Assembly: GCA_963971225.1 (NCBI GenBank)
Contig: OZ020269.1
Location: forward strand, 93,895,540 to 93,959,539
Direction of reading: 5' to 3'
DNA: 64,000 nt
DNA from: Melieria omissa
Lineage: Eukaryota; Arthropoda; Insecta; Diptera; Ulidiidae
Part shown: positions 10,445-22,165 of the stretch, in pieces
Numbering within the stretch: position 1 is the first letter of the stretch
How the letters are laid out: each line of letters opens with the position of its first letter
The notes under the pieces: generated by a model
What the model saw: only the letters and a program-made list of their open reading frames with translations
The model's database searches: none
What the model was told of the DNA's origin: nothing
Position numbers and translations under genes: made by a program

Positions 10445-10906
10445 TCCGGTTTCCATGAGAGGTTGGTTGGTTGAAGTGGCTGACTCACAGTCCCCCTGCA
10501 AGTCACAATTAGCGCATAGACGCCGTTTTGATACCACATGCTCACCGAAAACTAAACCTGGTTAGTAGCATGACTAAATCCACCTGGTAGAATTTAGGTA
10601 TCCAAGAAGATTCCCCAGACTTACTGTCGTACAGTCGGTCGAACAAGTAAGGAAGTGTTTCCGTAGAGACTTAAATCTTGTCCTTGCCAAAGCTGGGCAG
10701 TGACAGAAGAAGTGATTTGGTGTTTCTTTCTCATCTAAATACCCACAGCTCCTACAATGGGTATTGAAGGAGATGCTTAGCCTCTCCGCTATGGTCCAGT
10801 GGCCTGTGATGACCGCCGTAAGCCTAGCAACGTCCGTGCGAGATTTGTAGATAAGGGAGGATTCCATGAAGATTTTCAACTCCCGCTCTAAAAACAATAA
10901 AAACAA
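10445..10906 (-). pseudogene. LOA-like LINE C-terminus and 3' UTR (minus strand)
   Basis: The open stretch at 10,574-10,906 carries RTDVARLTAVITGHWTIAER, then HCRSCGYLDEKETPNHFFCH and CPALARTRFKSLR, ending with NLLGYLNSTRWI. The C-x2-C...H-x3-C-x-C element and the ITGHW block are the post-RNase H region of LOA-like LINEs. The 3' UTR runs to about 10,445, where GAGGTTGGTTGGTTGAAGTGG is a degenerate form of the TTAGG-type tail seen at 29,452. Everything upstream (RT, RNase H) is absent. Confidence 0.7.
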
Positions 10907-13500
10907 AAATCTAAATCAAATTTAATTAATTGACTTTTTCAACCTCTCATTAAAAATCGTTGTTAATTGTTCAATTCAAATCAATTATTCATACTTTAAT
11001 TAAACAACTAACAGGTTCAATGCCCTCGAAATCAGCCCCCTTCCAGTTTTGGACGCATGCCGCATTAGCTCCGTGAAATAATATCCATCGCAGTGCCGCA
11101 CCACCGCCATCACCGTCTTAGGGCGAACGCATTTTACTTGAAAAATATTTTCTTATTATGCCACAAAATGTTGTGTGAGTGTGTGAGTCTCTTATTGCAC
11201 CACCAATAAGCAAAAAAACAACAACAAAAACAACATCAAATCCAATTACCTTCAAAATAATAAACTCTGCGTCAGCCCCCAACTCACTGAAAACCCACAC
11301 AACCTTCCACCCACAAACCATTCCATTCCATTCCCATTCAATACGCCAGCATGCGCTGCTCACAGCTGTATGTGTGTAAGTCTCTATGTGTGTGTGTGTG
11401 TGGCTGCGTATTTCTTGTATCAACTGTTGATAGACTCCATGGGGAATTTCCCATGACTGCCAGCAGAATGCGTATCGGTCTGAGTGTATGTGTGTGTGTG
11501 CGTGTGAATGTTTGAGTGTGACTAGGCGAATGATTCGAGGACTGCGTCCATGACTGGACTTTGTTTGCCTTTGTATGCATTTTGTTTCTGGCTTTACGAC
11601 GTTTTCTTGCGATTTTCTTACTTTCATTATATTTATTTGTTTTCGTTTCCGCGCTCCTCATGCCGCGTTCAGTGTTTTCTATTTTCTTGAGCAAAATGCG
11701 AAAAATTATGATTACAAATAAAAAATAATAAAAGAAATTCGCCGACGCTGAGGGCGCTGTCGCTGTGTCGTGTGTGGGCAATTGAGTGGCCGAGGGGTAT
11801 GTAACGTAAAATGTGCTGCGTTGCTTTGCGTGGCATGTCATCAGCATAAAGTAAGCAACGAAACCGCTTAACCCCGCAACGCCTTCGTTCATTTGACGTG
11901 TTTGAGTGGTGCGGCGACAATGCTGGACAGTTGGCATTGTCGCCAAGGCGGGAACAGACAGCAACGCTCGTGGAGACGCCTTCATATGAAATGTGCATGA
12001 AAATCTTTAGTGGGTGTGAACGAGTGAAATTTTGCTGATTTAAATGAAAATTAGGCAAATTTTTCTTATAGTTTAATTATTGGTTGTTAATTTTGAAGAA
12101 ATTTTTCAACCAAAACTAAAAATCCAATTTCGATTTTGCCTCAACACAAGTCGAGAGTCATATGTAATGTTTGAAGAGGTACAACAACAAATTCTGCTAT
12201 CCAACATTGCTTGTCTCTCAATTCAAAACCAATACAACGGGTTGATCCATGAACTAAAAGCTTCACAAAAACAATCACGTACGCGCAGAAACGTCGTAAG
12301 GACGCACATTCTTTTTAAGGAACTCAAACGAGCTCAAACTTATCCCCTCCACTGCCGCCGTCGCCGCCGCCAAACTAAACTTAAGTAAATATCAATTGGC
12401 TAAATGGCTGGTTGCGGATATTGCCGTGTCACGACATAAACAGCAATTTTGCTGCAGGATAACAATGACAAGCGCACAGACGAGTGGACGGACAACGCAG
12501 CAATGCTTTCATACCCACAAGCAAGCACACGCAAACACATACGAAAGGACAAAAGGACAATTGTGCACAAGCGAAGCAAAAAACCAGAGAGCACAGCACA
12601 CACACACAAACACACAAATAGAACAGAAATTTATTGAATTTCGTTTGGCATCTTTGAACCAACGCACCAGCAGCAAAGGCGTCGGCGGCAAGTGGCCGAA
12701 CACGCAAATGCAACCAGTCGAGGCTGAAGTGCCTCACGAGACATCGAGCGTCGGGCGAGAGGCGACAAAAACTAAGCGCAACTGTTTGATTTTCTATTAG
12801 AACGAGGTTTGTTTGTTTTCACTTGCTCGCACCCTGCGGCAGTCGCCGTCAGCATCGTTGCCAATTTGCTTACGCGTAAGTGGGGGCGTGACAGTTTGTG
12901 AGGTCAAGTCAGTGGCTTTTGCATTTTACTTCGAGTTTTTTCGATTTGATGCTCCTTTTGCTGTCGTTTTTTTATCTACAAATTGCTTAAAGTTCCGTAC
13001 GCGTATTTTTTCCCACATCATGTTTCGCTTTGCTGGTGTCCTTTTACCGCCTATGAACAATGATTTGGTTGTTGTTGCAATTTTGATTTCAGTCACTTTG
13101 TTTGTTTGCTTCTCAGACTCTTGAGCGCGTAATTGGTGATGATTTGGGGTTGTTGACGGAACTTGTTGCTAGTGGGAACTCACTGCAAATGGTATGTGAC
13201 ATCATGAATTTTTTGATATAGAATCAATAAGTCCAACAAAGATTGGTTTCATATGTATGAGTAATACGTAGGCAATCTGGCTCAAGGAATCTTTCCATTT
13301 GGGTATCAATGCACTGTGAAAACAAAGACTGAAACAATTACGAGGCCAAAGCATTTAGTGACTCTAAGTTTCTAGTTTTGTACCACAGTCTCTACTACAG
13401 TGACACAAACAGAGGGGGGAATTGTTCAAACCTCACAATTGGCGATTTTGAGTTCGATTAGTTATTTTAATGACTATGATAAATAATTTTTTGATATAAA
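10907..13500. other. Noncoding DNA with (GT)n/(CA)n tracts
   Basis: No gene is supported. Dinucleotide tracts lie at about 11,385-11,402, 11,488-11,510 and 12,596-12,622. Reading frames here are short and built on Thr-His or Val-Cys repeats from those tracts. The base composition resembles fly intergenic or intronic DNA. Confidence 0.55.
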
Positions 13501-14186
13501 TAAACACTTATCGATGTTTTAACTATCGAGTAGTCGAGTCAGAAGCTGATTGTTAGTACAAAAATCGATTGCACTAATTTTCAATTGAATCAAATAGTAA
13601 CCGCATATTTTTAACATTAAGTAATCGGGTACAAACACAAATTTTGAGTACGAAAAATGATTTTGATTTGTATTATAACATATTTTCAATTAAAATAAAC
13701 ACTAACCGAATGCTAAAATCATCAAGTAGTCAAATAAAAAACTGATTTGGAGGATAAAAACCGATTACTTATACTATTACTTGCATTAAGATTCAATAGA
13801 ACCAAGTATGTACTTACTGCATAATAAAAATGAACTAATCATCAAGTAGTCTAATAAAAAAACTGATTTTGAGTATAGGAACCGATTACAAATAGTACTT
13901 GTATTTAGTTTCAATAAAATCAAGTACTTACTGCATATTTTAAGCGTCAAGTAAGCGAGTACTCGAGTACAAAACTCAACTGTGAGAATAAGAAATTACT
14001 GCAATGGGTATCACAACATTTTTTGTTATAAATTTTTCATTTTCGTTCTAAATTAACATGAATCGAATATTTTAACTATCGAGTAGTCGAGTTAAAATAT
14101 AATTTCCAGTACAAGAATCAGTTACTAATGGTACTTGCATTCAGTTTCAATCAGAATCAAACACTAACTGCTTATTTTAAGCTTTG
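13500..14186. repeat. Diverged satellite with GTACTCGAGTAC palindrome, left block
   Basis: The anchor (C/T)GAGTA(G/A)TCGAGT recurs roughly every 100-130 bp (near 13,530, 13,722, 13,846, 13,955, 14,084 and 14,190). It alternates with AAAAACTGATTTTGAGTA and TACTAACTGCATATTTTAAG. A perfect 12-bp palindrome GTACTCGAGTAC is at 13,959-13,970. The same family continues at 14,533-14,770 and 17,902-18,740. Confidence 0.75.
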
Positions 14187-14195
14187 AGTAATCGA

Positions 14196-14523
14196 TCAGC
14201 CGCCGTAGCTCAGCTGGCTAGTGCGTTGGGCCACGAGTCGAATGCAACGCTCGAACCCAGGTTCAATTCTCCGTTGCGCTAACACCGAAAAAAGAAAAAA
14301 CAATAATTTCTCTATCGGCGGCTATCCTCTCAGCAGGAAATGGCAAACCTCTAAGAGTAAAATTGCATATGAAAAAGCTCCCAACTCGCCGTTCGGAATC
14401 GGCATACAACTGTAGGTCCCTTCCAACCTTGTAAAAAACCTTCGCACGCACAACCCGGTTGGTTGCGGGTAGCTAGGCCTTAGTCTCGTAATCGGGCTGT
14501 CCTGCCAGTCAAGTAGAAGAAGA
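14196..14523 (+). mobile_element. tRNA-derived SINE, 328 bp
   Basis: The insertion is flanked by the 9-bp repeat AGTAATCGA (14,187-14,195 and 14,524-14,532) and splits a satellite unit cleanly. The head is tRNA-like: GCCGCCGTAGCTCAGCTGG contains an A-box (TAGCTCAGCTGG, 14,206-14,217), and GGTTCAATTCT at 14,260-14,270 is a B-box. The body is unrelated to tRNA and carries GCAAACCTCTAAGAG, GAAAAAGCTCCCAACTCGCC and CAACTGTAGGTCCC. The 3' end is a short GAAGAAGAAG tail. RNA polymerase III transcription and LINE-borrowed mobilisation are family knowledge; the partner LINE is not identified. It is not a working tRNA gene, because the acceptor arms do not pair. Confidence 0.85.
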
Positions 14524-14532
14524 AGTAATCGA

Positions 14533-14774
14533 GTACAAAAACCAACTTTTAGTATGAGAAATGGTTTCAATGGGAATTACAAGTGATTGTCGTTGTAAAT
14601 AAACACTAACTGAATATTTTAACTATAGAGTAGTCAAGTAAAAAACTGAGTGCAAGTAAAATCGAATACTTGTGGTACTTGCATTCAGTTTCAATAGAAT
14701 GAAATTAATTGAGTATTTGAGTAATTGAGTATTCGAGTACAAAAAGTGATTTCTGGTACGAAAACGGATCACGG
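14533..14774. repeat. Diverged satellite, middle block
   Basis: Continuation of the satellite after the SINE, with TAACTATAGAGTAGTCAAGT near 14,625 and GAGTATTCGAGTAC near 14,730. It ends where the pentamer array starts. Confidence 0.7.
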
Positions 14775-15217
14775 ACATCACATAACATCACATCACATCA
14801 CATCACATCACATCACATCACATCACATCACATCACATCACATCACATCACATCACATCACATCACATCACATCACATCACATCACATCACATCACATCA
14901 CATCACATCACATCACATCACATCACATCACATCACATCACATCACATCACATCACATCACATCACATCACATCACATCACATCACATCACATCACATCA
15001 CATCACATCACATCACATCACATCACATCACATCACATCACATCACATCACATCACATCACATCACATCACATCACATCACATCACATCACATCACATCA
15101 CATCACATCACATCACATCACATCACATCACATCACATCACATCACATCACATCACATCACATCACATCACATCACATCACATCACATCACATCACATCA
15201 CATCACATCACATCACA
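14775..15217. repeat. (CATCA)n pentanucleotide array, about 85 copies
   Basis: An almost perfect run of CATCA units. The His-Ile-Thr-Ser-His reading frame is a repeat artefact. The purity implies recent expansion or homogenisation. Confidence 0.95.
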
Positions 15218-15860
15218 TTACCTGACATGAAATGACGTGACATGATGTGACATGACATTATGTCACATCACATCACATGATTTAATATCACATCACATCA
15301 CGTCACATGGTTTCATGTCATATCATATCACATGACATGACATGACATGACATGACATGACATGACATGACATGACATGGCATGACATGACATGACATCA
15401 CATCACATTACATCACATCACATCACATCACATCACATCACATCACATCACATCACATCACATCACATCACATCACATCACATCACATCACATCACATCA
15501 CATCACATCACATCACATCACATCACATCACATCACATCACATCACATCACATCACATCACATCACATCACATCACATCACATCACATCACATCACATTA
15601 CATAACATCACATTACCTGATATGATATGACATGACATGACGTTATGTCACATCACATCACATTATATCACTTTATATCACATCAAATCACATCACATCA
15701 CATGTTTTCATGTCATATCATACCACTTTACATCACTTTATATCCCATCAAATCACATCACATAACATCATATAACATCACATCACATCACATCACATCA
15801 CATCACATCACATCACATCACATCACATCACATCACATCACATCAGATCACATCAAATGA
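15218..15860. repeat. Mixed (CATCA)n / (CATGA)n block
   Basis: A degenerate stretch (15,218-15,330) leads into about 13 CATGA units (15,331-15,395). These switch to CATCA at 15,396-15,600, decay again at 15,601-15,780, and return to CATCA at 15,781-15,845. The two pentamers differ by one base. Confidence 0.9.
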
Positions 15861-17726
15861 TTTCATATCATATTACATCACATCACGTCATTTGATTTTA
15901 ATGATGTTCTCATCAAATTTATTTATAATTAGAATGAGGATAACTGAATAGAAGTAGTTGTAGAATGAAGCAAAGAAAGGAAGATAAGGACCAGACGAGA
16001 TGAAATTAAATGAAAGTTCAATAAAAAAAAGCTAAAAAGAACGAACCGAATTATAAAAACTGGTAGGAATGAAGGAATCGTAAGATATAAATGTATAATT
16101 AACGAAGAGATTTCGGTATAGTGGTAACTAATTTTTTACTAATTGATTAATTCATTTGAAATTTCATTTGTATCTAATCCATCCAATGTCAATAAATATA
16201 AATTGATTATTCTATCTTACACTAAAATTGAAATCCAAATTCAATTAAATTGACTATTCTAAGTACTTAAATAATTAGTTTTCTAAAGCAAATTTCTAAT
16301 TTGCATACAATTAAGTTGCATTCAAAACTGATGACAGCAAAGTTATAGCAATATGACATCGCGACTAGGTGGCAACGCGTAAATATTCGTTAAGTCAAAA
16401 ATCATAAATTTTTAAAGCAATGTGAAGCGAGTCAGCATCATTTGGTTTTTCAATTACATTTTAGCACTTTCAAAGATAAATTTGTATACCAACAACACAC
16501 ACGCACACACTTCTATGTACACACACACACACAAAAACAAATTGACGCCCCATGCAAGAACAAATAGTAAAAATTTAGCACAAAAACAACTCCAAACGAA
16601 TGAGTGAAATTAGTGAAATTGACACAGAGTGCAATGCACACACACACACATACAGTTATGCATTTTTAATTTTCCACACTTGTGTTTGTGTGTGTGTGTG
16701 TGTGTCTACATGTGGTGGTAGCTGCAATTTTTGCGCAATTAGAGTTTGAATTTATTTTGCACTATTTGCACGCGTCCTCCCAATGAAAACGAAACGAGTC
16801 TGGCGTCAAACCCAAACACACACACACACCTACTAGCGCGGCCGCTTGTATGTGTGTGTGTGTTTGTGCGCTCGTTTACGTAGCAACCTGTGTTATTTGG
16901 CATTATCGCCATAGCGTCGCCGCCGTACGCAAAAACCGGGCGTTGTTTATTAGCCATTTCAGTAATTAAAATACCCGCAATTTGCCAAGCGCTCCCTTCC
17001 ATCCGGCACTTCTACCTTGACGCCTTGCTGCCCACCAGCGACTACTAGGCGTCTGTCAGCCGCGCACGCCACTCACAGCATTTGTCAATGTTTTTCTTCG
17101 TCCTTGCGTCGCTTTCGCCGCTACTAATTGTCGCTTGTGCAGCGCTGGAACCAAGTTTTTGCTGAAGCAAAAGCGGCCGCGAAACGCAAATGAAGCAAAA
17201 GTCAAGAGGCGTCAACGAAGCGAGCGAACGATGACTACGTATGACGATGCGGCGGAATGGCGGTGCGGTGGCGCTCTGGCGCTGGCGTCCAGCATACTGG
17301 CGACACTTTCAACTTTTGACCTGCACTCGAGCGCCGCCGCGTGATGAAATGCGAATTGTGCGCGCCACAGGAAATGTAATGAATTTTTAATTTTATGCGT
17401 GATGCTGCTCACAGTACGAGTCCAGCAACAATAAAGACGGCAGTGAACTGTGAAACGTTGCAGGTATTTAGGCGATTTAATGAATTGTGAAATGAGTGCG
17501 CGGATCAAGCGGAAATATTATTAAGTTCTACTTGAAATTAATTATGTAATTATTTTATTTCGAAGTTTTTTATATTTTAGTCAGAATGAAGGCCACAACT
17601 TCATAAAAATTGCCTGAGGATTCACTTTTAACGCGACGCGAGCGTTTTTGTGCTTGAATGGAAGAAGTTTGGTTGAGAAAGAGTTTAGCTTCATAAGAAA
17701 GAAATGAAAGGTTTGGGTTTTGAGTT
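15861..17726. other. Noncoding DNA with (CA)n tracts
   Basis: AT-rich to 16,400, then several (CA)n/(GT)n tracts (about 16,496-16,532, 16,636-16,652, 16,684-16,706, 16,815-16,830). A GC-richer part follows at 16,780-17,340. No exon, RNA gene or element end is recognised. Confidence 0.5.
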
Positions 17727-17900
17727 TAGACTAGACTAGACTAGACTAGACTAGACTAGACTAGACTAGACTAGACTAGACTAGACTAGACTAGACTAGA
17801 CTAGACTAGACTAGACTAGACTAGACTAGACTAGACTAGACTAGACTAGACTAGACTAGACTAGACTAGACTAGACTAGACTAGATTAGACTAGTCTAGT
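17727..17900. repeat. (GACTA)n pentanucleotide array, about 33 copies
   Basis: A pure GACTA/CTAGA run containing CTAG palindromes. Its right end turns into ACTAGTCTAGTC, a small inversion of the unit. It is directly followed by the same satellite found at 13.5 kb. Confidence 0.95.
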
Positions 17901-18740
17901 CATTTAGTTTCCATAGAATCAAGTACTAACTGCATATTTGAATCGTCAGTAATAGAGTACTCGAGTACAAAAATCCAACTTTGAGTATAAGAACTTCTTA
18001 ACTATAAGAACTTCTGACTTCAATGTGTATTACAACATTGTTTGTGCAAATTTTTTATTTTCGTTATAAATTAACACTAATCGAATATTTTAATAATCGA
18101 GCAGTCGAGTAAAAAACTAATTTCGAGTACAAGAATCAATTACTAATTGACAAGAATCAATTACAATAGATTCAAACACTAACTGCTTATTTTAAGCTTT
18201 GAGTAATCGAGTACTCGAGTACAAGAACTAACCAATTACATATTATAAGCATTGGGTAATTGAGTACTCGCGTACAAAAATTGATTTCTAGTACGAGAAC
18301 GGACGTTAAAGAGTAATGCAATTGATTCTAGATAGAATAAACAGTAACTGAATACTAAAATAATAATAATAATTAATACTAATTTATAATAACAAATAAT
18401 AATAAATACTAACTGAATACTTTAACCATCGAGTAGTCGGGAAAAACTGATTTTGGATACAAGAACCGATTACTAATTGTGCTAAAATTTTTTGTTCAAG
18501 CAATCAAGCACTAACTGCATTTTTTAAGCAATCAGTAATCGAATACTTGCATACAAAAACCAATATTGAAATCAAGAAATATAATTTATAGAAGAATAAT
18601 ATAATTTATTTTCGATATTGAGTTGATCACAAAAACTGATTCCATGTAAAAGAACCAATAACTAAGGAAGTTCGAACAAAATTTTTATAGATTCAATCGG
18701 TATTTTAATTATTGAGTACTAGAATACTTTACGTATCAAA
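17901..18740. repeat. Diverged satellite with GTACTCGAGTAC palindrome, right block
   Basis: Same family as 13,500-14,774: TACTAACTGCATATTTGAATCG, GAGTACTCGAGTACAAAAA, and TTTTAATAATCGAGCAGTCGAG. Perfect GTACTCGAGTAC palindromes are at 17,957-17,968 and 18,211-18,222. It becomes more degenerate towards 18,740, with an AATAAT-rich patch at 18,358-18,412. Confidence 0.75.
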
Positions 18741-20138
18741 TACATCACTAATGTTAATATGCCAATCACTAAATTTAATTACATTTAAATGTGGCTGTCA
18801 ACTGAAAGTTTTCTACATTAAAAACAAGAATTGGTGCAAATTTGCTTTTTGACTTTCTTTAAAGTAAAACAGGATTACACAATCTTCAAACAATAACAAC
18901 AGTGAAGCTACGCTATAAACCAGTCAACCAATCAAAGCCAACAACCAACTGTCAGCCACAAGTCGAGCTGACAGCTCACCTGACACTGGCCGACTGAATG
19001 ACGTGTTGCTCTTGTTCGACGCTGCGTGCGCCACTGTGTCTGCATATGTAAATGTCAATTGACAGCGTCCATAAATATTCAACACAACAACAATAACAAC
19101 AATAGCAACAACAACAGCAGCAGCAGTCACCAAACAATAGTCGAATGAAAGTGACACAATCTGTTTTTGGTATGAAGGGCAAACTTGGCGCTTGCTTCTC
19201 GCTGGCACGGCGCCGTTTTCTGTCATGCAGCTGAACACACACACACACATACACATAAATACGCAATGTTGACATATCCGACAGTGTCCAGTGCCGCTAA
19301 TGCGGGGCCAGCGCTGGCATAGTGCCGACCAAGTGAGCCAGTCGATTGGCGGCATTTTCGATTTTCGTCGCTTGTTAATTTATTTATGAGCGCAAATGAT
19401 AAATCAGCGCCATGTGCGGGCGCGCCTTCTCAGCACAGCAACAACACACAGCGAGCAGAGCAATGGTGACGCGTTGGCTGCGCGGCCGCTTCATGTGGTC
19501 AAGTGGTAGAAATAAACAAATATGTCCAATATGTAGTAAAAATGAATGTCCTCAAAACAACAACAACAATAATAACAACAACTACATCAGCAGCCATAAC
19601 AACAACAACAACAATAGCTGAGCAGCAGTCAGCAAAAACCATAATGCAGGAGCAACATTTCTGACACACTGCGACTGCTGCTGATGGCACGCACGCATAT
19701 TTCACCTTTTGGCAAATTGACCTCACCATTCATACACACACACACACACACAAACATACATCACACACACATAGCGGCAACCCACATGAATGCCTGAGTA
19801 GCCGTCCGACCTGTCGGCTCGCCAACATTTGCTGTTGTTGCCGATATAATTACGTCGATAGTGTCAATTGTCGTGCTGCTGTTGATGCTGTATTGTTGTT
19901 GTTGTTGTTTTATCGTTTGCAACTCATATGCGTTCGTCCTGGCACCGCATTTTTACTCTTAATGCCATTTTGACACGACACTTCATTTATTTTCAAGCGA
20001 AATTTATTTACATTGGTTGGCATATTTTTCGGCGTCATAGCCATTCGCTGTAGTCATGGGTCGAAACGAGTCTTTTTACGGCAGACAGTCATTTTAGTGA
20101 CGTTCAACCTGTGTTGCCAGCAAACTTTTGAGAGAGTT
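18741..20138. other. Noncoding DNA with (CAA)n and (CA)n tracts
   Basis: Contains AAC-rich runs near 19,082-19,128 and 19,557-19,615, a (CA)n tract at 19,733-19,752 and a GTT run near 19,890-19,910. No gene is supported. Confidence 0.5.
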
Positions 20139-20140
20139 TA

Positions 20141-21060
20141 TCAGGTGTACAACTTTGCTTCCGCCGTTTTTTCCAAAATTAAAAGCTTTATTGCGAAAAA
20201 GTGCTTACAGATGTATTATTCAAAGTATTGTCCGTCGCTAGCGACAACTTTCTCCCATCTTTCCGGCAATTTTCGGATCCCGGCTCGAAAAAAGGAGTCC
20301 TCTTTTGACGCTATCCTTGAAGCAATCCATTTTTCCAATTCTTCGAAGGATTGAAAATGTTGATCTGCCAGGCCGTGTGCCATCGAACGGAATAGGTGGA
20401 AGTCAGAAGGGGCGACATCTGGGGAATACGGCGGGTGGGGCAAGACTTCCCATTTCAGCGTTTCCAGGTACTTTTTGACCACTTTTGCGACGTGAGGCCG
20501 TGAGGTCCCTCGGTTTCAACTCGTACGGCACCCAGTTTCCTTCTTTCTGAATCATGCCCAGGGCCTTGAGACGTTTTGAAATGGCTTGCTGACTCACTCC
20601 CAACGATTCGGCAAGCTCTTCTTGGGTTTGGCACGAATCTTCATCAAGCAATGCTTCTCGTTGCTCATCTTTGAAGGTTTTTTCTCTTCCACCACCATGT
20701 TTGTCTTCGACATCGAAATCACCATTTTTAAAACGTTGAAACCACTCCCGACACGTTCTTTCACTCAGAGCAGCATCACCGTAAGTTTCTGAGAGAATTC
20801 GATGCGCTTCAGCTGCATTTTTTTTCGAATTGTAACAGAAAAGTAAAACTTCCCGCAAATGGCGAGAATTGGGCACATAAACGGACATTTTCGAGCGTGA
20901 ATAATACGAAAACAAGAACAACTGTCACTGGAACGGCGATGACAATTCGTTAGGCACTGTCCACACTCACTTTAAAGGCATTACCATCTATGTATTTCAA
21001 CCAGCCTCAGCCGGTACAGCCACCTATCGGAAAACGGCGGAAGCAAAGTTGTACACCTGA
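20141..21060 (-). mobile_element. Internally deleted mariner element, 920 bp
   Basis: Perfect 30-bp terminal inverted repeats lie at 20,141-20,170 and 21,031-21,060, starting TCAGGTGTACAACTTTGC. TA dinucleotides flank both ends (20,139-20,140 and 21,061-21,062), the normal mariner target duplication. A full mariner is about 1.3 kb, so roughly 370 bp are missing. With both termini intact it could in principle be mobilised by a transposase from elsewhere, but it cannot make one. Confidence 0.92.
20216..20888 (-). pseudogene. Mariner transposase with catalytic core deleted
   Basis: On the minus strand, ATG at 20,888 opens MSVYVPNSRHLREVLLFCYN. This gives the two helix-turn-helix DNA-binding modules, with CREWFQRFKNGDFDVED and LGVSQQAISKRLKALG, followed by NWVPYELKPRD (about residues 1-128). 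The sequence then jumps in a different frame to HVAKVVKKYLETLKWEV, HPPYSPDVAPSDFHLFRSMA and a C-terminus ending in VASDGQYFE, with stop at 20,216-20,218. YSPDVAPSD carries the third Asp of DD34D. The region with the first two aspartates is gone (about 120-125 residues). The junction, near 20,489-20,507, shows a doubled CCTCACG on the coding strand. The protein style resembles the mellifera group of mariners; that assignment is tentative. Confidence 0.9.
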
Positions 21061-21062
21061 TA

Positions 21063-21719
21063 TTTAAAAATATATTCCAGGAAATTCCTGAAAAGTCAGA
21101 TGTGCTCATAGTTTTCAAAGACTAATTTATATTATTTACACTGAAAAGTTGTATTCAGTGATGAAAGAATGGTTCAAGTGGTTTATAATCAGTACTGATT
21201 CTCTCAGTGTCCTTCCCAGCCAATACTTGATCCAAGTCCATGTCCTGAAAAGCATTCATTGAACACACAACCATTGGACGCTTTATTACTAATCTTTGCT
21301 TATTTTTTTGCCATACTTGTTGTTGCTTTATTCTGTTGCAACTACTGCAACTCACCTTCTAAGTACTTGGTGTTGTTTTCATTTTAATTTTGGCCAACCA
21401 TACAAAAAAAGGGACAACGCTTAAATTTTAATTATTTGCAGCTTAAATGAAACAGCAGCACTGCTCCGGCGCCCGAGTGTGTTAATCAGCGTCATTAAGT
21501 GCTAATTAAATGTGTTAATTTCATGTCGACCACATCGACGCCAATGCAGCGAAAGCAAACAATGCAACTGCAGTTGTTGTGCTGGTGGGACTTTCACTAT
21601 GTCTGCTTCGGTGTTTCGGTGCAGCAGTTGGAGGTACAGGTGGCCCGATTGTCATTTAAATTCTGAGCAAATTTCATTGCAATTATAATTTGTGTGATTT
21701 TATTTATCCTGATACTGAT
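21063..21719. other. Noncoding flank of the mariner
   Basis: Unremarkable AT-rich sequence. No gene or element end is seen. Confidence 0.5.
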
Positions 21720-22110
21720 TTATGCTGAAAGTAAATACAAATGGATGACAGATAGAAGAGGGACAGGGATGGTGGGATAGGGAGTTGAATGGGGAGATGG
21801 ATGAATAGGGAGACGAATTGATAAATTAATGCTGAGAAGGATACTGTGGTGACTGGAGAGATGAAAGGAGAGATAGAAGGTGAAAGAGATGCATGGAGAA
21901 AAGAATGACAAGACTAATAGAGACATGGAGAGACCTATGGAGAGGTTAACGCAGAGAAGGAGAGATAAATAATGAGACGGATATAGAGACTCATGGAGAA
22001 TTCAAAGAAGAGGTGGATATCGATATGAAGAAACTCATGGAAAGACGAATAGAGGGACACATGAAGAGATGTACGAAGCTCCGCACGTCCAGATTGTTTG
22101 ATCAACATGG
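21720..22110. repeat. Degenerate GA-rich simple repeat
   Basis: Variants of GGAGAGATGGA/GAGAGATAGA occur throughout on the plus strand. The block ends with ACGTCCAGATTGTTTGATCAACATGG (22,086-22,111). A near copy of that end (ACGTCCAGACTTTTTGATCAACATGG) is at 22,735-22,760, beyond the Tc1-like element and a second GA-rich patch. Confidence 0.6.
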
Positions 22111-22165
22111 CTAAATAAGACATTCTGACATTTACTGAACCAACACTTTTTCACTTTTATACTTA

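Noticed and set aside
11118..11985. Overlapping minus-strand frames of 169 and 215 codons
   Set aside because: Built around (CA)n/(GT)n tracts giving Thr-His repeats; no recognisable protein features.
14199..14285. Functional tRNA gene
   Set aside because: A- and B-boxes are present but the acceptor arms do not pair, and the sequence continues as a SINE with a target-site duplication.
14725..15860. Long His-Ile-Thr-Ser-His reading frames
   Set aside because: Pure products of the (CATCA)n pentamer array.
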